A stretch of DNA of 64,000 bases from Portunus trituberculatus (GCF_017591435.1 NC_059289.1:20486610-20550609); one strand, 5' to 3'; numbered from the stretch's first letter, positions 36,100 through 49,605 are shown. The notes: generated from the sequence alone by a model not told the origin. Numbers and translations are program-made.

Positions 36100-36713
36100 T
36101 TTCTACGAGGACTTGGGAGTTTCAGCTGTTACTAACTTTGGGCAATTGAACTTAAAATGCCCTTTTCCTCAGCAGTGATAGAAAGTAGGCTGGTAATCAT
36201 ACTTGGGCATTCTAGGGGCCGCCTTCCCCGCCGTCCCATCCTTCGCAGAAGAAGGAGGGGTGAGAGCCTGGGGCTTTCCCAAACCCATCTTACTGCCGAA
36301 TCCAGTATATCGCCTAAAGTGGCCTGGAGAGCCCGAGGAAGAACTGCCACCACTCCCTGAGCCTCCCCTAGGACCACCTTCCTTACGACTCCAACTCCCA
36401 GGCTGCTGCACAGGATGGTGGGCCAACACATAATCATCAGCCCATGTAGCAGCCCCCTTCAAAGTCATAAACCTCTTCTCCCTCAACAGAGGTACCAGCT
36501 CCTTATCAGCAATATCAATGAACTGCTCCATAACTACTAACTCCTTCAGAGCCTCGACGAGAGTCAACACCCTCGCTTGCAATCCACCTAACAAACACTT
36601 GCTCCAGTGAACGAGCACACTCAAGGTAGGAGTCACTTGCTCGCTTCCTCTTTCCTCTGAATTGCAAGCGATAGGCTTCTCGTCGCAGCTCATATGTCCG
36701 CAAGATGTCAGCC
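36100..36713 (-). pseudogene. gag: LTR element gag, C-terminal part with damaged zinc knuckle
   Basis: It resumes gag right after the TTAA-flanked insertion with ADILRTYELRREAYRLQFRG and SYLECARSLEQVFVRW. After a frameshift near 36590 it runs VVMEQFIDIADKEL, LKGAATWADDYVLAHHP, a Gly/Ser-rich basic stretch (36410-36290) and DYQPTFYHC then a stop and GKGHFKFNCPKL. That is a CCHC knuckle whose first Cys is Phe and which holds a stop codon. Gag forms the particle and binds RNA. Shadow frames on the plus strand were ignored. Confidence 0.8.
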
Positions 36714-36981
36714 TTAACCCCTTCAATACGGTGATGCCTATATAGGCGTCATGAAGCCCCAGTAGCATATACGGTGACGCCTACATAGGCGTCATATTTC
36801 TTTCCTGAGCTTTCTTCAGTTCAGTTGTCCCGTATAGTGTGTTGGATACCAACTACACACACCGTATGCTGTCTTTGAAATCCTAGTGCTCCTCCCACCA
36901 TCCTTGTCTCCACCAATCACTAAAGATAAGCTACATGCGTCCCGCCTTGTGTCTAAAATTCCCCAATGACATAGACTGTTC

Positions 36982-36985
<4 letters not shown>

Positions 36986-37052
<67 letters not shown>
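36986..37052. repeat. (CT)n microsatellite
   Basis: A pure CT run inside the TTAA insertion. Shorter CT runs at about 39220-39238 and 39331-39354 lie on the far side of LINE copy 7 in a repeated sequence block. Confidence 0.97.
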
Positions 37053-37108
37053 TTTCCTCCCTCCCCATCTCCCTTCTCTCCATCCCCCTCTCCCTCTCGA
37101 AAGATAAG

Positions 37109-37109
<1 letters not shown>

Positions 37110-37191
<82 letters not shown>
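37110..37191. repeat. (AC)n microsatellite at the 5' junction of LINE copy 7
   Basis: An AC run, interrupted once by TCAT, ends exactly where LINE sequence begins at 37192. Confidence 0.97.
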
Positions 37192-37195
<4 letters not shown>

Positions 37196-39120
37196 AAGAA
37201 GAAGGAAAGAAAGATTGGTTTAATGCAAGATGTGCTAGGGCAAAGGAGAAACGAGATGGAGCATGGAAAAGGTGGAGAAGAAACAGAAATCCAGAAAATA
37301 AGGAAAACTTCAAAACAGCAAGAAATGAATATGCCAAGGTGAGAAAGGAAGAAGAAAAGAACTATGAAAAGGACATTGTCGAAAAATGTAAGGAACAACC
37401 AAAATTGTTCTACAGATTCATAAATGGAAAAATAAGACAAAAAGAAACAATAGAAAGGTTAAAAGGAGAAAAGCGGAATGGTGGAAGACCCAAAAGTATG
37501 GCAGAACTGTTAAATAGTAAATTTCAGGAGGTCTTTACTAAGGAATCCAAATTTGAAAGACCACAGGGTAATAGAGAGACTCTCTATATGAAAGAGATTA
37601 AAGTAACCAAGCTTGAAATAAAAAAGTTGATGATGGAATTGGATGAGGAAAAGGCAATGGGACCGGATGAAGTCTCAGGCAGAATACTGAAAGAATGTAG
37701 GGAAGAACTAGCAAGTCCAATATACATCATCATAAAATGCTGAATAGAAAATGGAACAGTGCCAGTGGAGTGGAAAAGAGCTGAGGTGGTTCCCATATAT
37801 AAGAGCGGAAGGAAGGAAGAACCTTTAAATTACAGGCCGGTATCACTAACTAGTGTAATATGCAAGATGTGTGAAAAAGTAATAAAGAAGCAATGGATCG
37901 AGTTTCTTGAAGACAACAAAATATTATCAAATAGCCAATTTGGTTTTAAAAAAGGTCGGTAATGTGTGACAAATTTATTGAGTTTCTACTCTAGAATAGT
38001 TGATAAAGTACAAGAGAGAGAGGGATGGGTTGACTGTATTTATTTAGATCTAAAGAAGGCTTTTGATAAAGTGCCACATGAAAGATTACTATGGAAGTTA
38101 GAGGAGAAGGGTGGCTTAAAAGGAAGCACATTGAGATGGATGAAGAATTTTTTAAGGGGGAGAGAAATAAGGATGATAGTTAAAGATATGAAGTCCAAGT
38201 GGAGAACAGTAGACAGCGGAGTGCCACAGGGTCAGTATTGGCACCAATACTTTTCTCGTATATATAAATGACATGCCAGAGGAGTGAACAGCTACATAAA
38301 TCTGTTTGCGGACGATGCGAAACTGTGCAGAGTCATTAAACAAAAAGAGGATTGTGAAATACTACAGGAAGACTTAAACAAGATCTGGAAATGGAGCAAA
38401 AAATGGGAGATGGAATTCAATGTGGACAAAAGCCATGTCATGGAAAAGGGAAAAAAAGAAAGACGACCAGTGGGAATCTATAAGATGGGAGATGGAGTAG
38501 AACTAGAAAAAGTAAAAAAAGGAAAAGGACTTGGAAGTGACAATGGAAGAAAATAATCAACCGGTTAGCCATATTGATAGAATTTTCAGAAAGACGTATA
38601 ATTTGCTAAGGAATATTGGAGTAGCATTTCACTATATGGACAAGGAAATGATGAAGAAATTGATAAGTACTAAAATAAGACCTAGATTGGAATATGCAGG
38701 ATTTGTGTGGACTCCCCATAAAAAGAAACACATAAGAAAATTAGAGAGACTACAAAAAATGGCTACAAGAATGGTTCCAGAATTTAAAGGGATGGCATAT
38801 GAGGAGAGACTAAAGGCGATGGATCCACCAACCTTGGAGCAGAGAAGAGAGAGAGGGGATCTGATACAAGTTTATAAATTGATTAACGGAATGGATGAAG
38901 TGGATAATGAGAAACTGATCCTGAGAGAAGAATATGACTTTAGAAACACAAGATCGCATAGTAAGAAACTAAGGAAGGGACGATGTCAGAGAGATGTTAA
39001 AAAATTTAGTTTCCATAAAGATGTGTTGAGACTTGGAACAGTTTGAGTGAGGAAGTGGTATCAGCAAAGAGTGTACATAGTTTTAAAGAAAAATTGGATA
39101 AGTGTAGATATGGATACGGG
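37192..39120 (+). pseudogene. LINE copy 7 RT region, frameshifted
   Basis: The frame is open from 37192 to 37743 (DWFNARC, KLFYRFINGKIRQKE, MGPDEVSGRILKECREE), then breaks at a TGA. The next frames hold NYRPVSLTSVICKMCEK and SNSQFGFKKGR (37759-37962). Then come YLDLKKAFDKVP and SGVPQGQYWHQYFS (37966-38271, frameshift in motif B), FADDAK (38284-38556), and KPRLEYAGF-like IRPRLEYAGFVWTPHK plus the C-terminal RRERGDLIQVYKL (38531-39046). Motif A and C aspartates are kept. Confidence 0.82.
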
Positions 39121-39190
39121 ACCACACGAGCATAAAGCCCAGGCCCTGTAAAACTACAACTAGGTAAATACAACTAGGTAAATACACACA
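37192..39190 (+). mobile_element. LINE copy 7, 5'-truncated, same subfamily as copy 2
   Basis: It begins after (AC)n in the linker before RT (PKEEGKKDWFNARCARAKEK) and ends with two AACTAGGTAAATACA units and (AC)n at about 39190. It lies in the TTAA insertion, which lies in the LTR element, so it is one of the youngest insertions. It shares with copy 2 a missing G in the PQG-S codons and a missing C a few codons later (38228-38262). Confidence 0.88.
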
Positions 39191-39538
39191 CACAAATACA
39201 AAAACAACAAATTTTCTAATCTCTCTCTCTCTCTCTCTGTCCTCCCTTCGTTTCCCTCTTCCTCTTCCTCTCGAAAGATAAGCTACATGCGTCCCGCTTG
39301 TGTCTAAAATATTAGCAAATGTCACACACTCTCTCTCTCTCTCTCTCTCTCTTTCTCCAAAGAGAGAAGCGGCCACTTTCCTCTTCGAAGGCGATATAGT
39401 GACTAAAAAATAGCACCATAATACACAAAGACGACAAATATGACAAGCTTGCACGAGTTTCCTGCGTTTGGGCACGCGGCTCTACCACCCGTATATCATA
39501 CAGGCGGGCTTTTTTAACATCCGGCGCGAAGGGGTTAA

Positions 39539-40370
39539 ACTCCTCATAATCATCCAGATCATCAGCTGACATTTTATCATAAACTTTCACGGCTTTTCCC
39601 TTGAGTTTATTCGCAACCAAGCCTACCCTTCTCTCTCGAGACCAAGCAAACTCCTTGGCTATCCTCTCGAAGCTAACAAACCATTTAGCCACTTTAGCCT
39701 CATCAAATTTGGGGACTAGCTGGAGACTTTGAACTAAAGTACGCTCAACACTCTGTTCTCCTCCTCCTCCTACACTACCAACAACTCCAGGCGTACTTAT
39801 TGCATGGCGAGTTCTCTCCCACTCCAACTCTCTATCTTTATCTGCCCTTTCTCTCTCCATCTCCAATCTCATCATCTCCATCTCTCTACCCTCCTTCTTT
39901 GCTGCTAGTCTCTGAATTTCTCGTCTTTCTTCCGCTTCTCTAGCCCTCTCTTCCGCCTCTCTAGCCTCTTGATCTGCTGCTAGTCTGTTTGACTCTCGTC
40001 TCTCTTCCGCAGCTAATCTCTTCAACTCTCGCCTCTCTTCTGCTTCTATCTCCATTTTCCTCATTTCCAGCTTCAATCGCAGTTCCTCCAGTCTGGCAGC
40101 TGACTGGACACTATCAGCAATACTGCTTGCTGGACTAGATCGTCGGGAGCCTCCCCTGCTTCCGATACTTCTGCCAGGGCTAATATATTCCACATCACCT
40201 TCACTGGGACCGTCACATCCGTTATCATGAGACATACGTGCGTCTCCACTGACCCCATGCGCGGCCAACGACTCATCATACCCACGTGGTGAGTCTCGCT
40301 GGCTGACACTCGCATCCTCACCCTCCACTGGTGAGGTGAAAAAGCCAGTGACTCTCTCCATGGTGCTCAC
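39539..40370 (-). pseudogene. gag: LTR element gag, N-terminal part
   Basis: It starts at methionine 40370, about 85 bases inside the 5' LTR edge's primer site. The N-terminal half is Ser/Gly-rich and acidic. Residues about 90-185 form a long charged helix with repeated EERRELKRLAAEERRES-type units, a probable coiled coil. Then follows LVQSLQLVPKFDEAKVAKWF with SFERIAKEFAWSRER, the usual start of the gypsy capsid domain, and VYDKMSADDLDDYEEF where the TTAA insertion interrupts it. The N-terminal part itself is open. The continuation to 39312 in the same frame is insertion sequence, not gag. Confidence 0.82.
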
Positions 40371-40455
40371 AGGGACTCGTTCTCACAAACAATAAAATAA
40401 TATAAGTAATAATACCCCACACAATACACTACACCACTATAAAAGCACTTGGTTT

Positions 40456-40473
40456 ATCCTGGCGAGTTCACCA
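40456..40473 (-). promoter_or_regulatory. Candidate primer binding site of the LTR element
   Basis: On the minus strand, five bases inside the 5' LTR, the sequence is TGGTGAACTCGCCAGGAT. TGG at this place fits complementarity to the CCA end of a tRNA primer. I did not identify the tRNA. Confidence 0.5.
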
Positions 40474-40478
40474 CTTTA

Positions 40479-42699
<2,221 letters not shown>

Positions 42700-42763
<64 letters not shown>
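42700..42763. repeat. (TA)n microsatellite between M1 and M2
   Basis: A pure TA tract bounded by a TAE-2 end at each side. Confidence 0.97.
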
Positions 42764-42766
<3 letters not shown>

Positions 42767-43921
42767 AGGTCCCAGGTTACGTCGGTCTCGGGTTACGTCA
42801 AACTCGCACTTACGTCAGTCCACTATAAGACAATTTAAGATTTAAAAAATTGAAAATTTATAAATCGTAAAACGCGGGGTTTATTGTTATTGTTGGCCGC
42901 CAGGCGTCTCTAGGGGGTTTTCCGCCACACCGCCCATCTCACGCTTGAATACAATAACACTCTACGTACCTCACTTCCACCACACTGTCGCCCCTGGCAA
43001 GAGTGTTCCTACATCTGCGTTTGCTGACTATCTTAGTATCTTGCTCAATGGCACCAAAAAGAAAACTCCTGAGTGATAGCAGTGATGCTAAGAAAAGGAA
43101 AACCATTATGCTACAAGAAAAAGTGGACATAATTAAAAGACATGAGAAGGGAGGCAGCAGCTGTGTGTAAGGGAGTGATGAAGAAAATGGGAAGCCCGTT
43201 ACCATGACAACATGAATGTTGACGACCTTGAGGGCTCGCACATCTATCACAACAATAACAACTCCGGAGCCTTCGTCCGGGCCACACGACACTTGCAGCT
43301 CACTTACACCGTCTGCACCTGTCTGCTGATCCCTATTGCCCTTTCCTATTGCATTTCCTGCTCCGCTGCCAACGCTTCTACTCCCACCACACTGCACTAC
43401 GTTCCCAGCTGTCCACCCTAGGCGTCACAACATTCGACCTGCCTACCCTCCTGGCAGCCTCAGGCGTCCACTTCTCTGGCAACATGCAGTCTTTCGCGTT
43501 CGCAGCCCTAATCAACAACAAAAACAAGCTTGTGTTTTATATTCCTACATACTTGTAAATAATATAACAATATAACCTTTTACTTATATAACGCTTCTAC
43601 TCCTACCGCACTCCACAAAGCTCCCAGCTGTCGGCCTGGGCGTCACAACATTCGACATGCCCACCCTCCTGGCGGCCTCAGGCCGCCTCTCTCGGCAACC
43701 TGCAGTCCTTCGTGTTCACGGCCCTAATCAATATATTCCTACATAGTTGTAAAAAATATACCAATATAATAATATAACCTTTTACTTACCTGAATAACCA
43801 TAAAAAATGATTGGTTGAAAACTCGATAATATGCTTTGAAAGTACAAAAACTCGAGTTACGTACAAAATCGACTTACGTCATGTTTCAGGAACGTAACTC
43901 TGACAACTCGGGACCTTACTG
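42764..43921 (+). mobile_element. TAE-2 copy M2, long form with internal partial duplication
   Basis: The ends are GTAAGGTCCCAGGTTACG and GGGACCTTACTG. The HTH start is at 43048 (MAPKRKLLSDSSDAKKRKTI, MLQEKVDIIKRHEKG), followed by a stop. The captured LINE-like segment occurs twice (about 43360-43560 and 43590-43750; CCAGCTGTC...CACAACATTCGAC), as in M5 and M6. Confidence 0.83.
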
Positions 43922-43934
43922 TATATACATATAC

Positions 43935-43935
43935 A

Positions 43936-44012
<77 letters not shown>
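43935..44012. repeat. (TA)n microsatellite between M2 and N1
   Basis: A TA tract bounded by TAE-2 and TAE-3 ends. Confidence 0.97.
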
Positions 44013-44015
<3 letters not shown>

Positions 44016-44870
44016 TATTTTACTGCTTGCAAGACGCTGCATCTTGGAAGACGCACCGTAATATTTGAAAGAAATTTCTAAGAAAAAAAAAGTCAGTCTC
44101 ATACAAGAACGCATTCACCATATACCCGACCACTGAACACAAAAACATCAGAAGCAAGGAGTCTGCAAGACACTATTGTTTCACCACTCATTACAAATTT
44201 GTTGGAGCACTTACCACAAATTTAAAACTATATAAATAAAAACACCAAAAGTAAATACATATATACAGTGAAACAGTCCATCTCTTCTTGTTTTACTGGT
44301 GGGCGATGGCATGTCTTGGACCTGTTGTTTACATTACGGAATCACTTGTCCGATCGCCAAAACCGAACGCGTCAGTGCTGCAGTTTGTATTTATTTTATT
44401 TTGCAGTCGTGCTTCATAGGCTTTATCAATGTGAATGCAATTCACAAGTGGAGTTTTGACTCTTGCTTGCATGAGTAAGCCACTTGGATGTTCTATTAAT
44501 AAAGGTATAAAGGCTGGCATGATGTGTGTGCGTTCGTGTGCATGTATGTGTGTGTGTTGCAATGAGATGAGGGACCGGCCCATTTTCTCCACCCTGAGTA
44601 GGCTGCAGGAAGGATTATGGTATTGTAAATACTTGTAACACCTAAGTACTGAGTTTACATAATATAAAAGGCTAAATTAAATGGTACTTAAGCTAACATC
44701 ATAATGTAATGACTCAACATACAAATCCAGGTCGCTATCTGTCACATGTCCAAGCTCACTTGAGGTTAGATGATGCCTTACAATACAACATTCATCTTGG
44801 AAGATGCACTAGTATTTTTCAGGGTATTTTTTTAGGAAAAGAAGTGCGTCTTGTAAGCCGTAAAATACGG
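44013..44870. mobile_element. TAE-3 copy N1
   Basis: The left end CAGTATTTTACTGCTTGC and right end GTAAGCCGTAAAATACGG are inverse copies, with TA at both sides. About 858 bases. Copies N2-N4 have the same length and body (for example GGACCTGTTGTTTACATTAC). No transposase motif was recognised in the body, and the 60-90 aa frames are shared filler. CAG/CCG ends with TA flanks place it with the Tc1/mariner-type elements. Confidence 0.82.
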
Positions 44871-44872
44871 TA

Positions 44873-45212
44873 AGTTCAAGAGGGGTGTTGAGGAGCTTCT
44901 TTTGCCCTACAAGGAGACCTTACGCCATATGGAAGTATCTGCCAGTCAGAGGCCCATCACTTCATATTTCAAGCCCTCTCCAACCAGCAAATAAACTAAA
45001 GGTACTAGTACTATAATTAGATAAAATGTGTGCTTGGTACTTCATTTGTTTTTGTTTGTTTTTTCAGCCTTTTTGGGAAAAAAAAATTTCGGGGGGAGGA
45101 TCTGGGAACGTAACCCCCATTTTCCCATAGGGCCTATTATTTGCCGAACACGAATCTCGCCGTACACGACGAGCTCAGGAACGTAACTGTCGTGTTGGGT
45201 GAGGTTTGACTG
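44873..45212 (+). pseudogene. Tigger transposase C-terminal remnant with its right TIR
   Basis: Directly after N1, the plus strand reads KRGVEELLLPYKETLRHMEV then ASQRPITSYFKPSPTSK and a stop near 44990. This is the typical acidic tail and SYF/SFF end of Tigger-type transposases. Sequence after it runs to GGTGAGGTTTGACTG at 45212, a CAG-type right end. The rest of the element is missing to the left, where N1 is inserted. Confidence 0.6.
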
Positions 45213-45219
45213 TGTGTAT

Positions 45220-45273
<54 letters not shown>

Positions 45274-45277
45274 TTCC
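45213..45277. repeat. (TA)n followed by poly-T
   Basis: An interrupted TA tract (45216-45256) and a run of T (45257-45277). Confidence 0.95.
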
Positions 45278-45359
45278 AATCTAGCAGCAAAACGTGGTTG
45301 AACTGTTAGTTTACATTACTCTGTGAGATGCTCCAAGGCAGAACTTCCAAGTATCAAAT

Positions 45360-45886
45360 GGCCAAAATGAGCTGCTCTGTCGTTTATGAGTTTATTTTTT
45401 GATAATCAAATAAGCCATTTTTAAATGTCTTGTGTGATTGTGTCATAGCCTGACTCATGCCCTACACAGTATGTGGCCAGGAGTCAAGTAGGAAGGTGTG
45501 TCATTTAGCTCTCTAATTTTTGCCTGACAAGTATAAGTTGACGAGAATTAGAATGAGAAACATCAAGAAGAGAAGACAACTAGAAACAAACGAACAAATG
45601 TATCGTTGTGAGACCGCTGGACTTTCAATTCTGGCCTCCCCTCTCCCCTCCGACAAGTGTGTCATCTCGCCCTCCAAGACCCTGCCTCATCTCATGCCTC
45701 ACTGCCAGGCTTCTCCACCATCTCTCTATATCATAAGACTGTTATGATCTTTTCAAACAGTTTTTTTTTTTCTTACTGCCTTCATCATCATGTTTTTTCT
45801 CAATTTATAAGGGGTTGGGAGAGGAAAATCCATGTATCCGCCAGGGCCTTGGCTGCTATAATCCAGATAAGCGAGCAATTACCGTA
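45360..45886. repeat. Repeat R, copy 3
   Basis: It shares GTGTCATAGCCTGACTCATG, the 75-aa frame (45520-45747) and the right end CGAGCAATTACCG then TA with copy 1. The segment between the middle and the right end is deleted relative to copy 1. Confidence 0.65.
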
Positions 45887-46169
45887 TTAAAATTTAGACT
45901 TCATTTCCACACCACCCAATGGCGTAAAAATATTTTTTTCTTTAACCTACCATATTAATATATTATCAACTAAGCAACTCAAAACAATGCTGTATACAAA
46001 AATAAATGTTATTGTACCTATACAGTATCTCACACTTAAAATGGATGAGAAAGATAGATATTAAAATAAACATACATATATTTTGAGTGCATACGTATAT
46101 CCGATTTATGACCATTTCAACTTACAACCAGTTGGTCGTAAACGATCTAGGTCGTAACTTGGATGGTGC

Positions 46170-46170
<1 letters not shown>
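45887..46170. other. Sequence ending in a CAG-type TIR
   Basis: The right edge GGTCGTAACTTGGATGGTGC CTG then TA resembles the right end of another TA element, with further GGTCGTAA motifs inside. No left end was found. No gene. Confidence 0.35.

Positions 46171-46238
<68 letters not shown>
46171..46238. repeat. (TA)n microsatellite
   Basis: A TA tract at the left TIR of TAE-2 copy M3. Confidence 0.97.
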
Positions 46239-46241
<3 letters not shown>

Positions 46242-47185
46242 TAAAGTCCCGGGTTGCGTCGGTCTCGAGTTACGTCAAACTCGTAGTTACGTCAATCCAC
46301 TATAAGGCAATTTAAGATTAAAAGAAAAAAAAATTTATAAATCGTAAAGTGCGGGATTTATTGTTATTGTTGGTGGTTACCCGCCACACCGCCCGCCTCA
46401 CGCTTGAATACAATAACACCCTGCCTCAGTTCCACCACACCATCGCCCCTGGCAAGAGTGTTATCCTACTTCTGCGTTTACTGACTCAAGTTCTTAGTAT
46501 CTTGCTCAATGGCACCAAAGAGAAAACTTCTTAATGACAGCAGTGATGCTAAAAAAAGGAAAACCATTATGCTACAAGAAAAAGAGGACATAATTAAAAG
46601 ACATGAGAAGGGAGGCAGCAGCTGTGTGTGAGGGAGGGAAGAAGAAAATGGGAAGCCCGTTACCATGACAACGGGGAGGTTGACGACCTTGAGGGCTCGA
46701 ACACCCATCACAACAATAACAACTCCGGAGCCTTCGCCTGGGCCACACGACACTCGCAGCTGACTTGCACCGTCTGCGCCTGTCTGCTGATCCCTATTGC
46801 CCTTTTCTATTGCATTTCCTGCTCCACTGCCACCCACGCTTCTACTCCCACCGCACTGCACTACGCTCCCAGCTGTCCGCCCTGTGGGCGTCACAACATT
46901 CGACCTCCCCACCCTTCTGGCGGCCTCAGGCGTCCACCCCTCTCGGCAACCTGCAGTCCTTCACGTTCGTGGCCCTAATCAACAACAAAATCAAGCTTGT
47001 GTTTCATATTCCTACATAGTTGTAAATAATATAACAATATAACCTTTAACTTACCTGAATGACCATAAACAATGATTGGTTGAAAACTCGATAATATGCT
47101 TTGAAATGTACGGAAACTCGAGTTACATACAAAATCGACTTACGTCATGTTTCAGGAACGTAACTCTGACGTAAACCGAGACCTT

Positions 47186-47188
<3 letters not shown>
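46239..47188 (+). mobile_element. TAE-2 copy M3
   Basis: The ends are CAGTAAAGTCCCGGGTTGCG and CCGAGACCTTACTT. The HTH start is at 46509 (MAPKRKLLNDSSDAKKRKTI). The captured LINE-like body includes a short frame, HRLRLSADPYCPF, that matches the RNase H-LINE fragment at 51735-52345. Confidence 0.85.

Positions 47189-47255
<67 letters not shown>
47189..47255. repeat. (TA)n microsatellite
   Basis: A TA tract between M3 and the Tigger element. Confidence 0.97.
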
Positions 47256-47256
<1 letters not shown>

Positions 47257-49605
47257 TGCCTCGGTTTTACGGACCCCCATTTAATGGATTTCGGAAGCTA
47301 TGGACAAATTCTGGAGACTCCGATTTTATTTGAAAGTCACGCGCACTACAGAGACAGTCTGTTGGTTCCAAAATTGACCGCTAGTTAGCAGGCAGTCACC
47401 TTGTTTACACGTGACTCAGAACGTGCATCGCATTCCTCCATATTTTTTTTTCCTTTTTTTTCTGTTGTGCTTGAATTCTTGTACCAGTGATACAAATTCA
47501 TTCACCATGCCGTCTGGAGCTTCAGTAGAAAGAAAGAAAAGGGTTAATTTAACCATGGCACAGAAACTTGAGTTGATAAAAAAGTTGGAAAATGGCGCGT
47601 CCGTCAAGGCGGTGTGTGAACAGTATGGCGTAAAAAAACAAACTGTTTCAGATATCCGTAGGGCTAAGGCCTAGCTAACTGAGTATGCTGTGAAGTATTC
47701 GGTTGATGGTTATGCAAGTATGAGTGGTTCTGTAGCACCCTGCAAGCATATGAAGATTGGTAGTCAGAAGCAGTTAGATGAAGCTGTGTACAAGTGGTAT
47801 GTGCAGCAGAAGGCTTGTGGGAACAAGGTCACTTCTGGAACAATACATAATACGTGTGAACAGCTCAGTAAGCATTTAGGTATTCAGTTCAGTGCTAGTG
47901 ATGGTTGGTTATGGCGTTTCAGAAACAGGTATGGATTGCGTGATTCGGTGGTGAAGGGTGCAGATACGGTTGGTGCTGAGGTCTACCGGGTCAAGCTTAA
48001 TGAGTTGATTAAGGACGAAGGCCTTCTTATGTCCCAAGTGTACAACGCAGATGAAACAGGCTTATTTTGGCGCTCACTACCCAAGAATACTCAGGCACAG
48101 AAGGATGAAGTTATGAGGGAGAAGATGTGTAAGGAGAGGATTTTGGCGCTTTGTTGCACTAACGCCGACGGTATGCACCAACACAAGCTGGTGATTGTTG
48201 GCAAGTCTGCTTGTCCCCGTGCATTGAAAAATCACATGCACATCTTACCAGTCCACTATTACCACTCCAGGAAAGCTTGGTTTAATGTTTTGATTTTCTC
48301 TGACTGGTTTTTTAAGCATTTTGTACCAGAAGTACGATGGTATAAGGAGGATGCCTTGAAGTTTCACCCTGACGACATAAGAGCTCTTCTTCTGCTAGAT
48401 AATGCGCCTGCTCACATTAGTGCTGACAAGCTTGTAAGTGCTGATGGCAAAATACGTGTCTTGTATTTGCCTGCCAACACCACATCACTCATCCAACCAA
48501 TGGACCAAGGTGTCATTAGTGCGGTGAAAAGGAGGTACCAAAAACGCTACTTAGATGAAGTTATGGTGGTAATCGAGACTGAGGAAGACAAACAAAACGA
48601 CACCAGGCGCTTGCGCACACAAGAGAACATCAAGAGTTACACAATCAAGTCTGCAATTTTTAACTTTGCTAATTCGTGGAAAGACTTGAAAATTTCTACC
48701 TTAGCAAACAGCTGGAAGAAACTTCTACAGAACACTGAACCTGATTACGACTTTGAGGGATTTGAAGCCGGCGATTTCCACCATGTTCTACAGACGTAAC
48801 ATTGGAAGATGTTCAAGAATGGCTGGATGAGAATGATGCTGATCCGGGATACCAAATACTCTCAGATGAGGAGATTGCTGCAGAGGTGACCAGTACCCAC
48901 GAGAGCAGCAGCTGTGACGACGAAGACGAGATGCCGGTAACACTGCCAAGACTGTCAGAGGTGAGGAGCTGTATGGACACTGTGCTACAGTTTGTGGAAT
49001 TTACCAAGAGCAGAGATCTGAGTCTTCACTACAGTAACCTAAGATCGTTTAGAGAGGCCGTAATTAAGGAACAATATCAAAGTGGTAAACAGTTAAAATT
49101 AGACACATTTTTCAAACCAGTAACTCTGCGCTCATCTCAGGCACCAAGGTTACCAACCAGTCCACCATCACCACAACCCTCCACCTCACGTACAGGTGCT
49201 AACACCCCACCAGCACAGCACCAGCACAGTAGTATTTCAGGTAAAGATTCAGTGGAGCTGCAAAGCTCCAGTGACTCAGAATAAATTTCTGAGGGCCCCA
49301 CTATACGATCACAGCAGATCCCAGCATACCAACAGCACAACGCCTCTTCACCATCCATGGTAAGTCTAATTTTATGTATTAAAAATTTTTAATTTACTTT
49401 ATTATGTTGTTTATTTACAGTGTATAGGTATTTTACAGTGCCAGATTGGACGGTGTGCTTGATTAAAAGTACAGTTCTTTCTCTTTCGCAATGTTATTGT
49501 TGATATCAGCCACTGTTAGCATACCATATACGTATCTGCCGGAAGCTACGGACAATCGGAACTATTGGACCGGTCATCCCCCTTTTTGTCCGTAAAACTG
49601 AGGCA
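47256..49605 (+). mobile_element. Tigger/pogo transposon with nearly complete transposase
   Basis: The left end TGCCTCGGTTTTACGG (from 47257) is matched by the inverse TGCCTCAGTTTTACGG at the right (ending 49605). Sub-terminal GGAAGCTATGGACAA and GGAAGCTACGGACAA repeats lie inside each end. About 2.35 kb with one transposase gene, and (TA)n tracts on both sides. It is the only element here with a catalytic domain and a candidate source of trans-acting transposase for elements with matching ends. The ends of TAE-1 to TAE-8 differ from its own. Confidence 0.9.
47507..49284 (+). pseudogene. Tigger/jerky-type transposase, one stop and one frameshift
   Basis: The start at 47507 (MPSGASVERKKRVNLTMAQK) is chosen because the HTH follows at once (LELIKKLENGASVKAV, YGVKKQTVSDIRRAK). 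The 32 codons upstream in the same frame look untranslated. A TAG at 47672-47674 interrupts. The second HTH (about 47760-47960) has LDEAVYKWYVQQKAC and SDGWLWRFRNRYGLRDS. The DDE domain has VYNADETGLFWRSLP, LLLLDNAPAHISADK and IQPMDQGVISAVKRRYQ, with about 34 residues between the second and third Asp. A one-base shift near 48795 moves to 48802-49284 (DVQEWLDENDADPGYQIL, acidic tail, LKLDTFFKP, Ser/Pro/Gln-rich end). Only two lesions over nearly 600 codons imply a young copy. Confidence 0.9.

Larger units (their letters stand above)
36718..39534. mobile_element. piggyBac-like TTAA insertion in gag, carrying LINE copy 7
   Basis: TTAA is duplicated at 36714-36717 and 39535-39538. The ends are CCCCTTCAATACGG and the inverse of CCCCTTCGCGCCGG, giving a 7-base TIR. 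The left end carries two palindromic repeats, GATGCCTATATAGGCGTC (36733-36750) and GACGCCTACATAGGCGTC (36776-36793). Discounting one TTAA leaves the gag frame in register across the site, which supports a precise TTAA insertion. The rest of the insert is (CT)n and (AC)n tracts, a repeated AAAGATAAGCTACATGCG block, and LINE copy 7. No transposase was seen. Confidence 0.75.
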
